NCBI GenBank assembly: GCA_942159475.1
Contig: OW804094.1
Location: forward strand, 129,752,755-129,816,754
DNA: 64,000 nucleotides
Direction: 5' to 3'
DNA from: Sthenelais limicola
Taxonomy: Eukaryota; Annelida; Polychaeta; Phyllodocida; Sigalionidae
A program made the translations under genes and the position numbers. The stretch's first letter is position 1. Every line of letters begins with the position of its first letter. Positions 27,441 to 41,400 of this stretch are shown here, piece by piece. The notes beneath the pieces were generated by a model. It was given only the letters and a program-made list of their open reading frames with translations, had not been told where the DNA came from and did not search any database.

Positions 27441-28515
27441 GATCTCTTGTTCTTTCTGTTAATTCGTCTCCTTCCCCACCCCCACCCCACCGCCCCACCC
27501 TCTCTCTCCCCCTTTCCCTTTCCCTGTCCCTCTCCCCATCTATCTTTCCTCTCCCCTCCCTCATCTAATAGTTCCTCTTTGTCCCGGGTCCTGCTTTCAT
27601 GGAAATGTTTTAGGCCTGGAAGACAATGGGCGCGATGGCACCGCTAATCTCGGAGAGAAAACCACAACAACGAGCGTGTCTACACCGTATGTGGTACGCC
27701 CTGGAGCCAACCCACAATGAAGCGCATACATGTTACACTTCTTATCACCACATTTACTTGTCAGCAAGAGCAAACTTTCTTAGTAATCGTGACCCGTCAG
27801 TTCTGTACTGCACTAACACCTACTCATCTTGTTTTAAAACTAGCACCTTGTTGGAGAAAATAAATAAAAAGCAACAAAAATAAATAAAAGCGAGGGGGAT
27901 TAAACCTGGGACTGAAAGCCAAAGTTGCCTTTTTGCATTGGCATTTTTTCTTATAACCTACTTCCATTTCCTGGCTTCAGTTCCTCTTTTCTATTTTAGT
28001 CAAGGGCATGGAAACATTTATTGCAAAAAGAACCAAAGATTATGTTGGCAAGGTGCGCATAAAATCTTGACTCTCGCAAAGTTAGTTTTGCCTCGAGGAA
28101 TATAAAATCTGGGTTTAGCACCGGCGTAAAGAAGGCAAGTCTGGCCATTGCAGTTTCTCCTTTATTGGTGGGCGACCCAGTCTTGCAGGGCTATCAGGGC
28201 TGGCCACCCGATGGTGCTATGAGTATATACCTTCTTTTATTGTTTTAATTTGTTTGGGATGGCCGTGACAGGTGATGGGATTCGTGTGTACAGAGGTGCC
28301 ATGGCCCACGACACCCTCATACATCTCTGCTCTGTGCTCCTGCACAACGCGCGAGCTCGCAAGCAGGATGCCTCAAGGAAGGTAGAATGGGTTGTTCAGA
28401 TGGTATAGAGATGGGGAAAGGGAAATTGAGAATATTGGATCCACCCGCATGGTGTTCTAGTGCTTAAATACTTAACAGGCTGCAAGACATTTATCATGTT
28501 CTACACCTTCATACG
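23819..28515. other. Intergenic DNA
   Basis: No supported gene. It contains a 14-bp palindrome AGTCTATATAGACT near 24875 and a CT-rich tract after 27440. The only long frames are in simple repeats. Confidence 0.55.
27341..27440. repeat. (TTTC)n microsatellite
   Basis: About 100 bp of TTTC units with a few CCG interruptions at the left end, followed to about 27560 by a nearly pure pyrimidine tract. The opposite strand is purine and translates to lysine/glutamate repeats, which are not a gene. Confidence 0.95.
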
Positions 28516-28669
28516 GTCTAGGCCTACAGCCTCTCAGATCAGATGCAAAATGGGATGTCAGTGATTGGACGCCTACTGCGCCAATGGCTTTTCTAGTCCT
28601 AATGACATTTTGCGGGTTGGAGCGAGAGGCTTCCCTCAGTTTGGAGGGACCCTGTCACCTCTGAGCCTG
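28516..28669. repeat. Dispersed repeat, copy 2
   Basis: Second direct copy of the element at 13311-13478. It shares CAGCCTCTCAGATCAGAT, GTCAGTGATTGGACGCCTAC, CAATGGCTTTTCT and TTTGGAGGGAC with copies 1 and 3. It contains GGAGCGAGAGGC, which is also in copy 3 but altered in copy 1. Confidence 0.75.
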
Positions 28670-31600
28670 CAAATGCTTCATTCTATAACTATTGATACCA
28701 ATTACCCAGGTGCCATGTTCTGTGTAGACGATCATGTCTCTCCATCTGTCACGGTCTTCTGCGGTGGCTGCCTTCTTTGTTGTTACGGTATATATAACCG
28801 AGGTGTCAACTCATAGACCTATCTATTAATTGCATTCTTTGTCTGCCTCGACTTCCCTTTCAATCTGTCCTATTGTTACCTGATATTCCAGGGATCCTCT
28901 TCTCATTCTATCCGCAATTGCCCATGCATTTTTGGATTTTTGCATTGGTGAATTTAAAAGATGATTTTTTTTTAAAAAGATAAAATATATCAATATTGTG
29001 GTCATTAAGTTACCGTCCCTTGAATTTTATTTTAGTTTCAAGTTTTAGTTTAAATCTAGATGTTACGGCATTACCAAAGGAACTTGTTATCAATGTTTTT
29101 TTCAGTCGCATATTTTTTTTTTCAAGGTAAAAACTATCCGCATTACAGGAAAATATATTCTGATGTTGTGTATTGTGTAATATAAATTTCTTTTGATAAA
29201 ATCAAGTTAAACGTTTACAAAGGACTGGACAGGTTCACAGTAGGCATTCCCATATAGTCTTCCATCCATTTCTCTGAAGTGACCTGTCTATTAGTGTCTA
29301 TGATAAATAGAAAAACCTTTAACACAGGTAGTGCAGACGTAGAGAATTAAGATCTTATTGCCTCGGGACATCCTATGGAGAGATTGGGTTCCCTCTAATT
29401 CGGAGCGGTCCGTGATCCAACGTAACTTGTGGGTGCTGTCCAGATGTTGGCTTCTTTTTTTATGGCTCTCGCCTAATGGCAGCGGGGCATGTGATTGAGA
29501 ATGCACAAAATATAAATTGTTTTCTCTCAGGTTCTGGGTCAGTCCACTCTTGGGAGCAAATTGAATTATTCACTCGCCAAAGTTACATTATACTGTACGG
29601 GTAATGATCGAAACACACACGTCGTGGGATGACGCCGATCGAGGAACCGCGCTGGGATATAATGCCAACATAATAATGCACACTCGTAGCAAGTAATGTG
29701 GACGCCCCCCCCCCCCCCCGACCCCCCAGTCCCCCTCCGCCCACATTTTCCTTAATCTAACTCTGATATAGATATGTAGCGACCATGAACGTCACGAGAA
29801 AGACCATATATGCACCTGTGTATTGAGTGTGGTCGCGTATCAACTCTGTAATCTGTATTTCTCTCCATAATCCCTGGTGGATTTCCATATCGGGACGTAT
29901 GCCAAGAGACCAAAGAGGGAGAGGCATATGATCAAGCCTATAGTCGGCTCAACTTGTGCCGGATTCATTATGGTTTTTCATGTTCTTTTATTTATTCGGG
30001 TTGGCTCTGTCGGAGCGATTTGCGCAATTCAGTTCAAACATGGATTAAATAAATTCACCCTTGGCCTGCATTGTCTAAAGCGTTTATTATTATTAAACCA
30101 GACATTTGGGCATTGTTCGGAGCCAAGGCTTGGTTGCAGACGCTACTCTGGTGCCATGCATTGCTTTTATGATAGAACAACATGCACATTTCCAATAGGA
30201 ACACTATCACATGTCTACTGGTTCGCCTGTTTCTCTTGCTTCCCATCCCTCCCCAAGCCCCAACCCCCAACCCCTCCACTAAGTTCTGTAGACAACCTAT
30301 GCTCCGACCCACGACCTCTATCCTCCCTCCCACCGTCTTTCCATAATAATACACAAATCAATGCTTGCTTTGTCTTACCTTATATCCGATGCCATCGTAC
30401 CTGTTTATTTTTGTACGGCTCATGTTATTCAATCAATATTTTTTGTTCTGGCGCAGGGGGTATCTTTTGACTGAAGGAGACGCAACCCTTCTATGGCTGG
30501 AGTTCACGTTCCATTTACTATAGAAAAGGATAGAGAGAATTGTGCATTCTCTAGCGTTTGCTCTGAATAGTAAATCCCCCAGGAAACAGGTAAAAGTGTT
30601 ATTAAATGGTTCTTCTTCGCTGAGGATCTATAAGCTCTTTAGCAAATAGGACGCCCATAGCTATTAGGGATCCAGACTCGGTGGAATTCGATAACCCAGC
30701 TAAGGATGATCACTTCAAACGGGTCTAAATCTTTCACTGTGGAAAACTTCCACATGTCTGTCCTCCTCCTGCATTGATCACAGGGAAATACCTTGTGGTG
30801 TCTCCTAACTTAACCTCGACCCATTGTTCCTTGCAGTGGCATTAGCCTTGGGTCTAGTCTAAAGAGAGATGTCGAGTGTGACAAATGATATTCTATCATT
30901 GGATATCTATTTTTATTAGTTCCATATTTCTGAGAAAAAGGAGATGTCCTTCTGGCATTTAATCTAAGTCTTCCAGGACAACTGTAGACTCATGAATAAA
31001 TGTAATTAAATTCTTCAAAGCAGATATCAGTTTACATAAATGGAACATGTTTGAAGAAATAGAGATACTGGTACTGTTATTTATCATAGTGACAAAACTT
31101 CTATCGATTTATCTTTACATATTCCAGGAATTTTAATAGTACTTTCAGCACATGACAGCTCGATGAAGTATCGGACCATGGTTTAGTTGAAACCAGTTCA
31201 AAGTTATTATTTATGACCAGCAGCCAATAGGTTTTGTTTTACTCCTTCACCATTAATTATCATTTGACGCAGTATTTGTCTAGCAAGTTCTTCGCTACAA
31301 ACTGGGCTGGCTCACATATGTATTGTATGAACCTGGCATTCGAAAGTTCACAATTAACTATCGGCAGTAATTGTCCCAGTACAGGCTAGTTTCGCTCAAA
31401 GTTTCAGTTGTACTTTCCATAGCTCAAACCCAAGTCGCCTCACAGCAGTAAAAAGTTGGAAACTAGCTCAGGTTCAGGTTATGTTGGTAGGTTCATAATG
31501 CTAAAGCCCATACGTTTATAGGATACCCTAGAAACTGTCTGCCTCTCTGTCTGTGTGTCTGTGTCTGCTGGCTCGGTTTGGAGGAGTCTCCAAGTCCGGG

Positions 31601-34600
31601 CCTATCTCTCGCAGCGAGGATCATGCCCTTTCTTCATTGCCACTAATGCTGGGATGACATGCATATAAGGGAGCAATACAACAAATAAATTACCCACAGA
31701 AATGATTAAAGCCGGCGCAGGCGGCTGGGTTGGAGATATGAGAAAAGGCCGGGTGCCGATTGCCTTTTTATGCTTGCAACGCCCGGACCTAACGACCCCA
31801 AGGGATTGCCAAAATTCTCTCTGGAGTGTGTGATGGTGCATGATCTATTGCGGGATCTCTTCTTTTCTACCTTGTTTTTGCACCAGGCTTTTTTTCCCTA
31901 AGCCACCGTCTTCTTCCACCCAATTCCACCTTCGTTCCCTTCTATTTCTTGTTGTGTTTGTCTCCTCTCGGTCCCCCATTTATCCAATTGCCCTTCTCTT
32001 TGATTTCTAACATTCTTTTTGGAAATGACACATTTCCCTGGTCACATTTTCAATGTCGCTACAACAAGTACATTTTCTCTATTGTCTGTTTCTAAACTCT
32101 GTAACACTGGCCCCTCTCTATTCTTTATGCCCCTCTCTATCACTCCTTTCTCTCACACACTCTTTATTGTTTTCTCCTCTCCCTTTATCTCACGTTCAAC
32201 AGTTACCTCCCTTTTTCGTCTTAGTTGTGATGACATATTATGCTGTAATTCTTTATCTACTGATAAGTTGAGAAGTAGACAGTTGATAGCCGTCGAAAGC
32301 TTCAAAATAAGTAAAATACATTGTATATAGCGTGTGCTTATAAAGAACAGTATAACTCATTCTCTCTATGCTCTGCCCTCTCCCTTCATCTCACCCTCGC
32401 TCACCCGAATGACAGTCTGATGACTTTTACATTCGCAATCAATTATATTTTTATCGCATGTTTGGCCAAATATCACAAATACACTTGGGTGGGTTCGGGC
32501 TAGGTATATCAATAAACATTAGGTACACGTGTGTTGGCTGGCTATGAGTATGGCAGTCGGCTGCCGTATGATCATTTGCGTTTGCACGCGGCCACTCTAC
32601 ATGTGCATGTATATCATGAATGGAAAAGCTCTGGCAGATTTTCGCATGATGTCTCCAGGTTGACATTTTCAGGCCATCATCGGCCCGGCGCTCATGGCCC
32701 GAGAGGGGATCGAGAGGGGAGCTTCGTCCGAAGTTCACGCAGTGCATTGCAATATTGCATCTTGAGGCTCAGCTCATTTGTCCGTCTACACCCGAGGGCA
32801 AAGTTCCCCCAGCCCCCCCCCCCCCCCGCCTGTCTCCCCCATCCCTCCTTCCTTCCTGGATCGCCTGCTGTTGGATCTGCAGGCCGATCCAAATGGATTC
32901 ATAAGGGCATGGGGCCGTATGGCTGAGAGGCTATAGATGCACTAAACAAGTCCTGTTGAAAGCCATAGGTATGTATGTGTACATATGGTCATCCAGGGTC
33001 TAATTGAGTATATGGCGCTTTTACGCCATTAAGGCCAACGGGAAGAAAAAGTCATGGCTGCTCTGGCCCCAGTTCTTGGTACGAATGGACACACACTGAG
33101 AGAGGAAAACAAGTTCAAAGCTGGCTGTCCTCAAAAGTGCTCTCAGTAGTGTGTCCCGGACGGCTGCGGGTGACCGGACCCGGTCCAGTTGTAGATTTCC
33201 CCACTCATGAAATGTTAACATGTTACACTCTGTGCACGTGCTCGCATGAAAATATCATGAAATTTGCAGGGTGCTGGGCTGTACACAGATCATTACACGG
33301 AACACAAGTGCAAGGTGTATTTCCCTTCACCTGAAAAATGCTCCCCTGATCTTCTGAGCGCAAAGAGCGCAGCATGCTCGCTCCAGCGAAAAATTAAGGC
33401 AGTTCGGGGGTGGAGGGGGTGGGGGTGTATAGGTTGAAAGGTAGAGAGGGTGGGGGTAGAGAAAAAAGTACCAACTTGTGAAGATCCCTATGAGCAGAGG
33501 CGAGAAGTGGAAAGGATAGGAGAGAAGGAGAATTAGGGGAGTGTGATAGGATGATAGAGTAGAGTGGGTATGAAAGTACTCATGGACTTCACATCAGTGA
33601 TAAATGCTATATTTCATGACCTCAGCTCGCACGCGAACACATGACATGATAAATTTCGGCCTGTACTGTTCATTTTAGTTTAAGGCAAAATTTACTTCAG
33701 TGCATATATGGGGGCATCTGGTACTTTTGGACGAGCTCCAACATTTGTTTGGAGAGGGCTTCTTCAATCGAGGTGAAAAATTGTTATGCACCCTAACTCA
33801 TTTTTTCTCTGCTTTCCACACATAGGTTCTAAAGTTGAATAATACCACTTGCCATATATTTCCCGGTCCTAATATAAGACCGTAGGATCTTTTCCACAAT
33901 GATTAATGGCTATCCTAGAAGAAAGCTTTTAGCTTTTTTCCCAAGATTCCCTTGTAAACATAGCAGTGCCCTGTAGGCTAGTAATTCATCACTTTATTTT
34001 TTGGTTATGGAAGGGCCGAACCTGCGGCCTCATTGAATGATCTAGTCCCCGACCCCGGTCCTGGTTCACCTGTGTCTCAAAACTCGGCAGACAGAGGCAT
34101 TTTGAAGAGATTAGATGAAGCTATTTACTATCAGTGGTGAAGCATTGAAGTCTGGGGTGCTTAATTTAATTACAGAATGCTGAACCAGACCGAACAGCCC
34201 AGTAATTCAATGTGTAGTCTGCGAATGGAGGTCGGTGAAGAATACATAAAGTTTGCAAGATTTTCTCTGTTCTTAGGCCATTCACCCGAGCTCTGACAAG
34301 TTCTAAAAAATATGCTGATTATTATCTGTTATCTCCATCCTAGACGGCAGAGTTTTTCCATGTAATGTAATAATTTACAATGCAAATGTGTAGAAAGGAG
34401 AAACGTCCTGAATGTCAGGTTATCAAAAAGTCACTCCATTAACCTGCATTATTTTCTCAGAATTATTTTTCAGCGCATGGAGCCTGTAGTCCATTGGTTG
34501 ACTGAATTCAAGCTTCAGCGTTCATTCATGTTATATTTGACAAAAAACTTCTCGTTCATCCTTATGGCTTTCCTGGAAGTCGTTTCTCTCCTCACCTCAC

Positions 34601-37600
34601 CTTCCCTTTCTCCCCCTCCCCTCTTCACCTCCTTACCTTTCCCTTCCTATATTTCATATTACATACCCCTGTCTCTGTCTGTCTACCTGTCCCTCTCGCT
34701 CTGTCGCTCCCCATTTCTTTTCTTTTCTTTTCTCCGTCCTTTCTCCCTGTCCTTTCTCTCCCACTTCTATCTACCCCCCCCCCCCCCCCTGTCCTGACAC
34801 CCACCGCATTAAGCACAAGCAGAGACAGCATTGAGACAGCCAATACACATATATACTAATACTGAGCATTATTTATTTACCCTGACCCCTCACGCTATAT
34901 ATCACTTCATACTTAATGAATACATTACCATAACTGCCACTTCTCTGTACATTCGGATGTTGATACACCCTTGTAGTAATCTAGTGAAATCCATTCACAG
35001 TTAACACATTACATGTTGCACAGCCACAAGACTATATCCACGCTCTGAGATTATTTATTCAAACCAGACGTCTGATCCCAGGTCAGAAGAGGCGGCCCAA
35101 CTCTGAGAGGGGGATGGCTTCCTCCCCTTTCATTTGCATTTTTTTCACCGACTCGTATTTTCTACCTTTTTTTAACATACTCTTTCCCTTCCTCTCTCTC
35201 TCTGTCTCTGTCTCTCTTTCCAAGAGAGAAAGTGTGTGTTTTCTGGTACTGGCTTGATTTATTGATTTTCCCCGATGGCCCGCTCGGTGCTCTTTGGACC
35301 TTGTCAAGGTGTGTCTGGCACCTGACCCTTACGTCTAGCACCCTTTACACCTTGCCGTCCTGATGACTTCCAGCCACTTGCACGTATCAACGCCAAGCTC
35401 GCTCGCTAACACCCCCGTGTGCCTGTAAAACGAACCAGGTACAAACAAACATGGCCACAGACAATCCCCAAGGAGGGGAATAATGTCTCAGACATGGCCC
35501 GTCTTCCTGTGTCCCCTCCATGAAACGCTAATTAGACCTGATTGGCGTTGTTATTAATTCACCATTTTGATGCGAGTCGAGAATAAACACATGCACTTTT
35601 ATGGACCATCCCGGCACAGTTTTCTCCATCTTCAATCAAAGCAACCCAGCCCCCTTACCATTAGACCTCTTGAGCCAATGTTTAATTTATGACGTTACTC
35701 CTGAGGAAAAGTCAGCACCGGATGGTCTTATCAAGGAACACTCTGCACATCTCAGAAGAGAGTATGCCGCTACTTCTTCTTCCTTTGCTTAAACGTATTT
35801 TATTGCTTTGTTTTTTTGCAGATAATGGTGTCTGGGGGTAGTGATGAAGAAGTGGGCAGGAAAGAATGATGGACAAAGTAAATGGGCACCAAATTAAAAA
35901 CAAAAGAAAATATGAAATAATAGACTCGGGGAACGAGAAAGGTGTTTTCAACAAGCAGTTGGTTAAAAGTGAATGAAGAAAATACATTGGATGAAAGACT
36001 TGGTCGAGAATGTTTATTACATTTGCCCATCATCTATTTTGCAGACACTCTATAACAGCCCCCCTCCCCAACTCCCCACCCCCACTTTCCTGCCACTTAT
36101 TCCTCTCTTAAAATGCATCACAGTGTACGATGGCGGGGGACGTATACCGTGAGTACAGGTTAAAACGATTGAGATGTATGAAGGCCGACTTACCCTCGTT
36201 GGTTTCAGTGTTTTAAAGCCTGAAGGTCAGGAGCAATTTATTTTCTCATTTAACATAGCCTCCACTGAAATTGCCTGGTACACTTCCCTCACTCCACCCC
36301 TTCTTTCCCCCGATGTTTATAGGCGCTTTAAAAGATCAGAGCTTAACATTACTCCTTGAAGATGAACATGCAGCGTGCGCTAAGGGAACTTATTCATAGA
36401 TTACGACCCGCAATTAGTGCCTCTAAATATAAATAAGACAGATAATCTGGTCGTTTATATTATGGCAATCATAGTTGGCTATCTCGGTGGTAATTGATCG
36501 TTGTGCCAGTAGATAGGAGTAAGATCTAGAGGCAGAAGCGAAGCCCTTAGTGGATTTAGGCAGGAAACTGATTAGAAAGGACCTTGCCATGTTTACTGTC
36601 TGGGGCAATGTTTTTTCCTGAGGTCTTTAGTGACCCTGGCCTCTGCACCGCCTCCTCCGTCTCCCTCTCTATCCTCCTGCACCTCCTCCTCCTCATTCTC
36701 CCCCTCCTTCCTCCTCCCCCTCCTTCCTCCTTCCTCCTCCCCCTCCCCGCCTCCTCTTCTCTTTTGTCCTCCCACTGAAGCCAATGATAGATAGTTTCCC
36801 TTCTTCAGATTTGCAGTTAAGTTATAGTCCACTCAAAGCGACTTGATTCCCGTCGCTGTGCCAAATTAGTGAGCCGATTCGGTTTCATACTTGCCCTTGG
36901 CAGTAGTGGGCGGTAAATCCATATACTGTCAGGCCTGATTATTGGGTTCTCTATCCATGCCTCCATATTGCATGGGTTAGTTCTGCTTGGTTTATGGCAG
37001 GGAACATGGAGAAGGTCAATCTAAATTTTATGGACTATAGTCTGTAGGTTTTCTGCATCTGTTTGTATATTCTCGGCCTTGAAAAAAAATGCACGTGCAG
37101 AGCAAAGCGATACAGCCATGCATCCTGTCAACCTTCATCATTTCCTCATCTTCCCCTGGTGTATAATGGCTTAAACGTGTTCGGGATGATCCAATCTCTA
37201 TCAGTCAAGCCTTCACCTTTTTTATTTATCCCATCTTTCCAGATTATTTATTCATCCCCAGACGTTGCTGCCACGGGCGAGTGTTAATGTGCTAAGGTGT
37301 TTCGCAAAATTGAGACAACTTCTCTTCGGGGGAAACACACAGGCTAGAGAACACCCTTAACTTGTGTATTAGTTTTCCATGCTGACGAGCCCGATGTTTA
37401 CACATGTGCATAATGTTAGCAGTAGAAACGATTTAACACTGAAAGCTATTGCCATTATTTATACTTTCCTTACCCGGAAGCGCTGTCAGGTACAAAATTT
37501 GTGGACAATTATTTGAAGTAGAGTATCGTTTACGATAACGATCCTACTCCCGAACCTCGATCGACATCGAATGGAATACTTGCGGTTAAAATTGCTATCT

Positions 37601-38242
37601 TGCAATGTGGATTGGAAGATCATGTACCACATAATCAGTGGAGTTGGTCAAAAAGTTGCAGCTATAAATGTTGCAATATCGTATCAATGAATTACAACAA
37701 AAATTATAGATAATCAGTGAATTGCAACAAACAAAACTTTCCGAATCTGCTTCTCTTGATAAGGATCTGTTCAATATCTGGTAATTGTATGTTCTATTGT
37801 TCTGGAGTAGCTTTACTTTCTGTTTCTGCTTTCAGATCTTGGTTGATTGCGAGACCATAATCAGTACAAGGACTCATGATTCATTTAGGGTTTTTTTTGG
37901 TTTAAAAATAATCAGTTTTCTCTCTTACTTATATCTCACCTGTCGACTTGAATATTATAGCTGCAAAATAAAATCTAAACGGGTTTCGTTTCATCAATGT
38001 GTATAACATTTTATAGTCGCTGGTTTCATATCGAGTTCGCTGCATTCTGAAGTTTTATATTTCTTTATCATTCAACAAATAATCAAATTTATTCTTCAAT
38101 AGTAGACTTTCAATTACTAAGTTTTAGGCTGATGGTTTTGCTGAAAACCACTAGGTATCTTTTTTTTTCGCATTCTAATCAGTCGAATACATCTCCGGGA
38201 TCAAATGCTTCCAAATTTGTTTAAGAAACAGTCTTCAGTCAG
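28670..38242. other. Intergenic DNA
   Basis: No supported gene. Homopolymer runs of 15 or 16 C occur at 29705-29719, 32813-32827 and 34774-34789. Pyrimidine-rich tracts lie at about 34590-34790 and 36640-36775 and account for the proline/serine or arginine/glutamate-rich translations there. Confidence 0.55.
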
Positions 38243-38425
38243 TTTATAGGCTCACAGCCTCTCAGATCGGATAAGAATTGTATGTCAGTGATTGGACGCC
38301 TACTGCACTAATGGCTTTTCTGGCCCTGGAGTAGGCGTCTTAATGGGATTATAATAGCATGTTACAGTTTGGAGCGAGAGGCTGTCCCTCAATTTGGAGG
38401 GACTCTCTCAACACTGAGCCTAGAC
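38243..38425. repeat. Dispersed repeat, copy 3
   Basis: Third direct copy of the ~170-bp repeat (see 13311-13478). It shares CAGCCTCTCAGATC, GTCAGTGATTGGACGCCTAC, AATGGCTTTTCTGG, TTGGAGCGAGAGGC and TTTGGAGGGAC. It is slightly longer than copy 2 because of an insertion in the middle. Confidence 0.75.
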
Positions 38426-41400
38426 TGAATCCACCGGTTCCCGCACCTTCCCTGTTCAGTGTAAATTATAACACTTGGTTGGAGGTTCAAGGTAAAAGAC
38501 GCGGACAGGCGCTCATTAATTTTGTTATATCCTTGTTGACACCCGCCGCACATCGCATCGGTTAAATAATACGGAAAGGGAGAAGTATATATTCCTAACC
38601 GCGGTGGACCGTACCATTGCCAAATACCTGAGGTTTTGTTAGTTGATTGTCTCCGGAAACTTCTTTTGACATGCCAAGGATGTGTGTGTATTGTTCTATG
38701 TTGCGATATGGATCAGAGACTGTGGGGGTATTTTTGAAGGAAAGCTTATTTAACTGATGTTTCTCACCTCGGCTTCATTTATCTTGAAGCTGATACTTGT
38801 GCTTAACCATGCAATTTTGTACCAGAAATATTGTATCCTGCTTTATATGTTGTTTCTTCCTAAGAACTCGGAATATCGACAAGGTTGTGGCGTTGTATTA
38901 ACAGTGGTCCCTTCAATACGTACTTACTATACTTTTGTAAACTTTTGAACCCCATTGATAGTCCGGATGTAATTTCTTTATGATAAGGTGCCACACGCAC
39001 TTTTATACACAATACGCATCGCCTCCAGCAACAATTAATTGATTGATATAATTTGTATTCTTTAACCCCCTCCTTCGACCTGGATGAGAGCATTATGTGT
39101 TAGTCTTGTCCATGGCTCATAGTTAGGGGAAACACATTTAATATTAATTTTAAATTAATTGATATATTTGTTTATACAAGTGTGAATTTAGTTATGACCA
39201 ACGCCATTTGGTGATTTCTCCAATGCATGTAATATGTACATATACAAGTCAAGATTACCTGAAATGTTCAATTCACACAGAGCCCGTTCACACTACCCAT
39301 AAGTGCCTATAGCAGTTGCTGATTATCTAATTCTGTAAAGCATGCACTATATTATTGTACATGAGAATACCTGGAATGTTCATCTTACATCAACCCGCCT
39401 ACACTACCCATGAGTGACTTGCGGTTGCTAATTTCTATAAAACATAGATTATAATTATTATTGTACGTTTAGCAATACCTGGAATGTCAATATTTACGAT
39501 TTTGATTTAACTACATCCTGCTTACTCGGTCGCTTCCAACATTTCCTGAATACAATATAGATATTTTAAAAAAACAATTCTGTAGGCAGCTCATGAAAGC
39601 CTTAGTAAACCACAAATCATGTAAATATATATACTTGACATTGACATTGGCAATTTCGCTTTTTCTCCTTTCAAGGCCATCCGCGTCAACGGCAATGGTT
39701 TCTTGGTCGGCCGTGATTCATTCTTCCTGTTTAATTTCGGATCCGCCAGGTATTTGAGATACGGAAGTCATAATATATTGGCACATGTACTGGTTGGTGA
39801 AGTCGCCAGGAAATGTACAAATCTTCAACAACCCAAGTTTAAGACAAGACCTATGCTCAAAATATAGTTCAATATAACCCAACAGATCTTTAGAAACAAC
39901 GCTGCACCAAATATATTATACTCAAACATACACAGTCTTTATCAGATTTCAGCCTAAAATAGCAGAATGGATTAAATGTGTAGAGCTGCCAATTGTACAT
40001 TTATAGGCGACCTGCTCCATATATATAATCATGAAGCATGGGAATTCCGACCATTGATAAAATATGGGAAGAATTTTACTTTCATTTTCTCAGATCGGCT
40101 TGAAACTGTTAGACGCACTTGAGAAAATCAATAAGTTAAAAGTCCAAGTAATTACTTGCCTGAAAAGTAATATTAGGAGCAACTGACGGAGGGATGGTAA
40201 AAAGAAAATATCACGCTGAGAAGTGTATTTTCAAGACCTGAGCCTTATTTCACACTGTGTCGGGGTTTACCATATGTCATAACAGAAGTTCTCATTCCCA
40301 ATACCTGACTGTTTGTGAGTGGGGGAGTTCATTGTTTCTGTTTAGGGTGTTGAAGCAATTTTTAACAAGTCAATCACCCCTCCTCTCCCCCTGCCTCTGA
40401 TTAATGGGCTGATCATGTCCGGGGGTATTGTTATTGCAAAACACATAGACCACAGGCCTTGTCAGATAGCGCCTCTCTACCCCACACATTGACTCCACAT
40501 TGACTAATCCCAAGCTGAAACTTGGGGCAAAAGAAAGCACACATGCACATGTTATCGAAGCCCCTTGCTATTATTGCAAACCCTTCTAGGCCTCTCAGTG
40601 GTTTTTCACCACACCTGTAGGGGATGCTGTTTCAGCCGGCACAGTTCCGGATATCTTTTATTATTTTTCCAGGAGGCTTGATGCATGTTTCATTCATTTC
40701 TTGGAGCCCTCCTACCCCCCTTCATGCTGCTTGCAAATGTGTTTCTGTCAGACCCAGGCGCACATATACATACCCTCTCAATTCCTTCCCCTGTCAAATG
40801 CATTTCCCATTTTAGTGCCAGACCCATAGGTGTTTCCCAAGGGGACGCGCAGGAAATCCACCCCAGATTCCTCCTGTCCCATCACAAATATTTTACCATG
40901 TCACATTGATTGTGTCTCATGGCGTTATAAAATACATTTTATTGGGGGAAAAGCGGACTGGAGGGCTTAGGAAGGACACTTATAAAAAAAACCTCCTGCA
41001 GTGGGCGTTTACGTTTACGTTTCCCGAGGACTGCTCCGATCCCATGAACGCCATGCAACTCTTCTCGCTTTTCCCCCAACAGTTTTTCTCTCTTCCATCT
41101 GCGTCCGAGCAACATCATTTAGTCTGCCATTGGAATTGTAAGTCGCTGTATGATTGCCAGTGTAACGACGGTTGCAGCGGTAATTTGCGCCGTTTGATGT
41201 GTTTGCTAATTGATTGGTGTCCCCACCTGTGGTCATGTAATCCTGATCCGAATGGGATCCAAGCACGCCTCTCTTGATAGGGGGACTTGGCACCACAGCC
41301 CGGGCTTCCCAACATTTAGGCTACTATAAAGACAAAAGTAGCACTATAAATACATCCACTAATCACCTCACAACCGTATATCATCATCGTGACCGCATTA

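Noticed and set aside
27269..27564. Lys/Glu-repeat frames on the minus strand
   Set aside because: Pure translation of the (TTTC)n microsatellite and pyrimidine tract.
27885..27920. tRNA T-arm-like sequence on the minus strand (GGTTTAATCC)
   Set aside because: No A box at proper distance and a poor stem.
29877..30470. Open frame of 197 codons, plus strand
   Set aside because: It starts at GTG, and the residue pattern has no domain or repeat. It is consistent with chance.
34000..34065. B-box-like GGTTCGGCCC on the minus strand
   Set aside because: No pairing T-stem and no A box at tRNA spacing.
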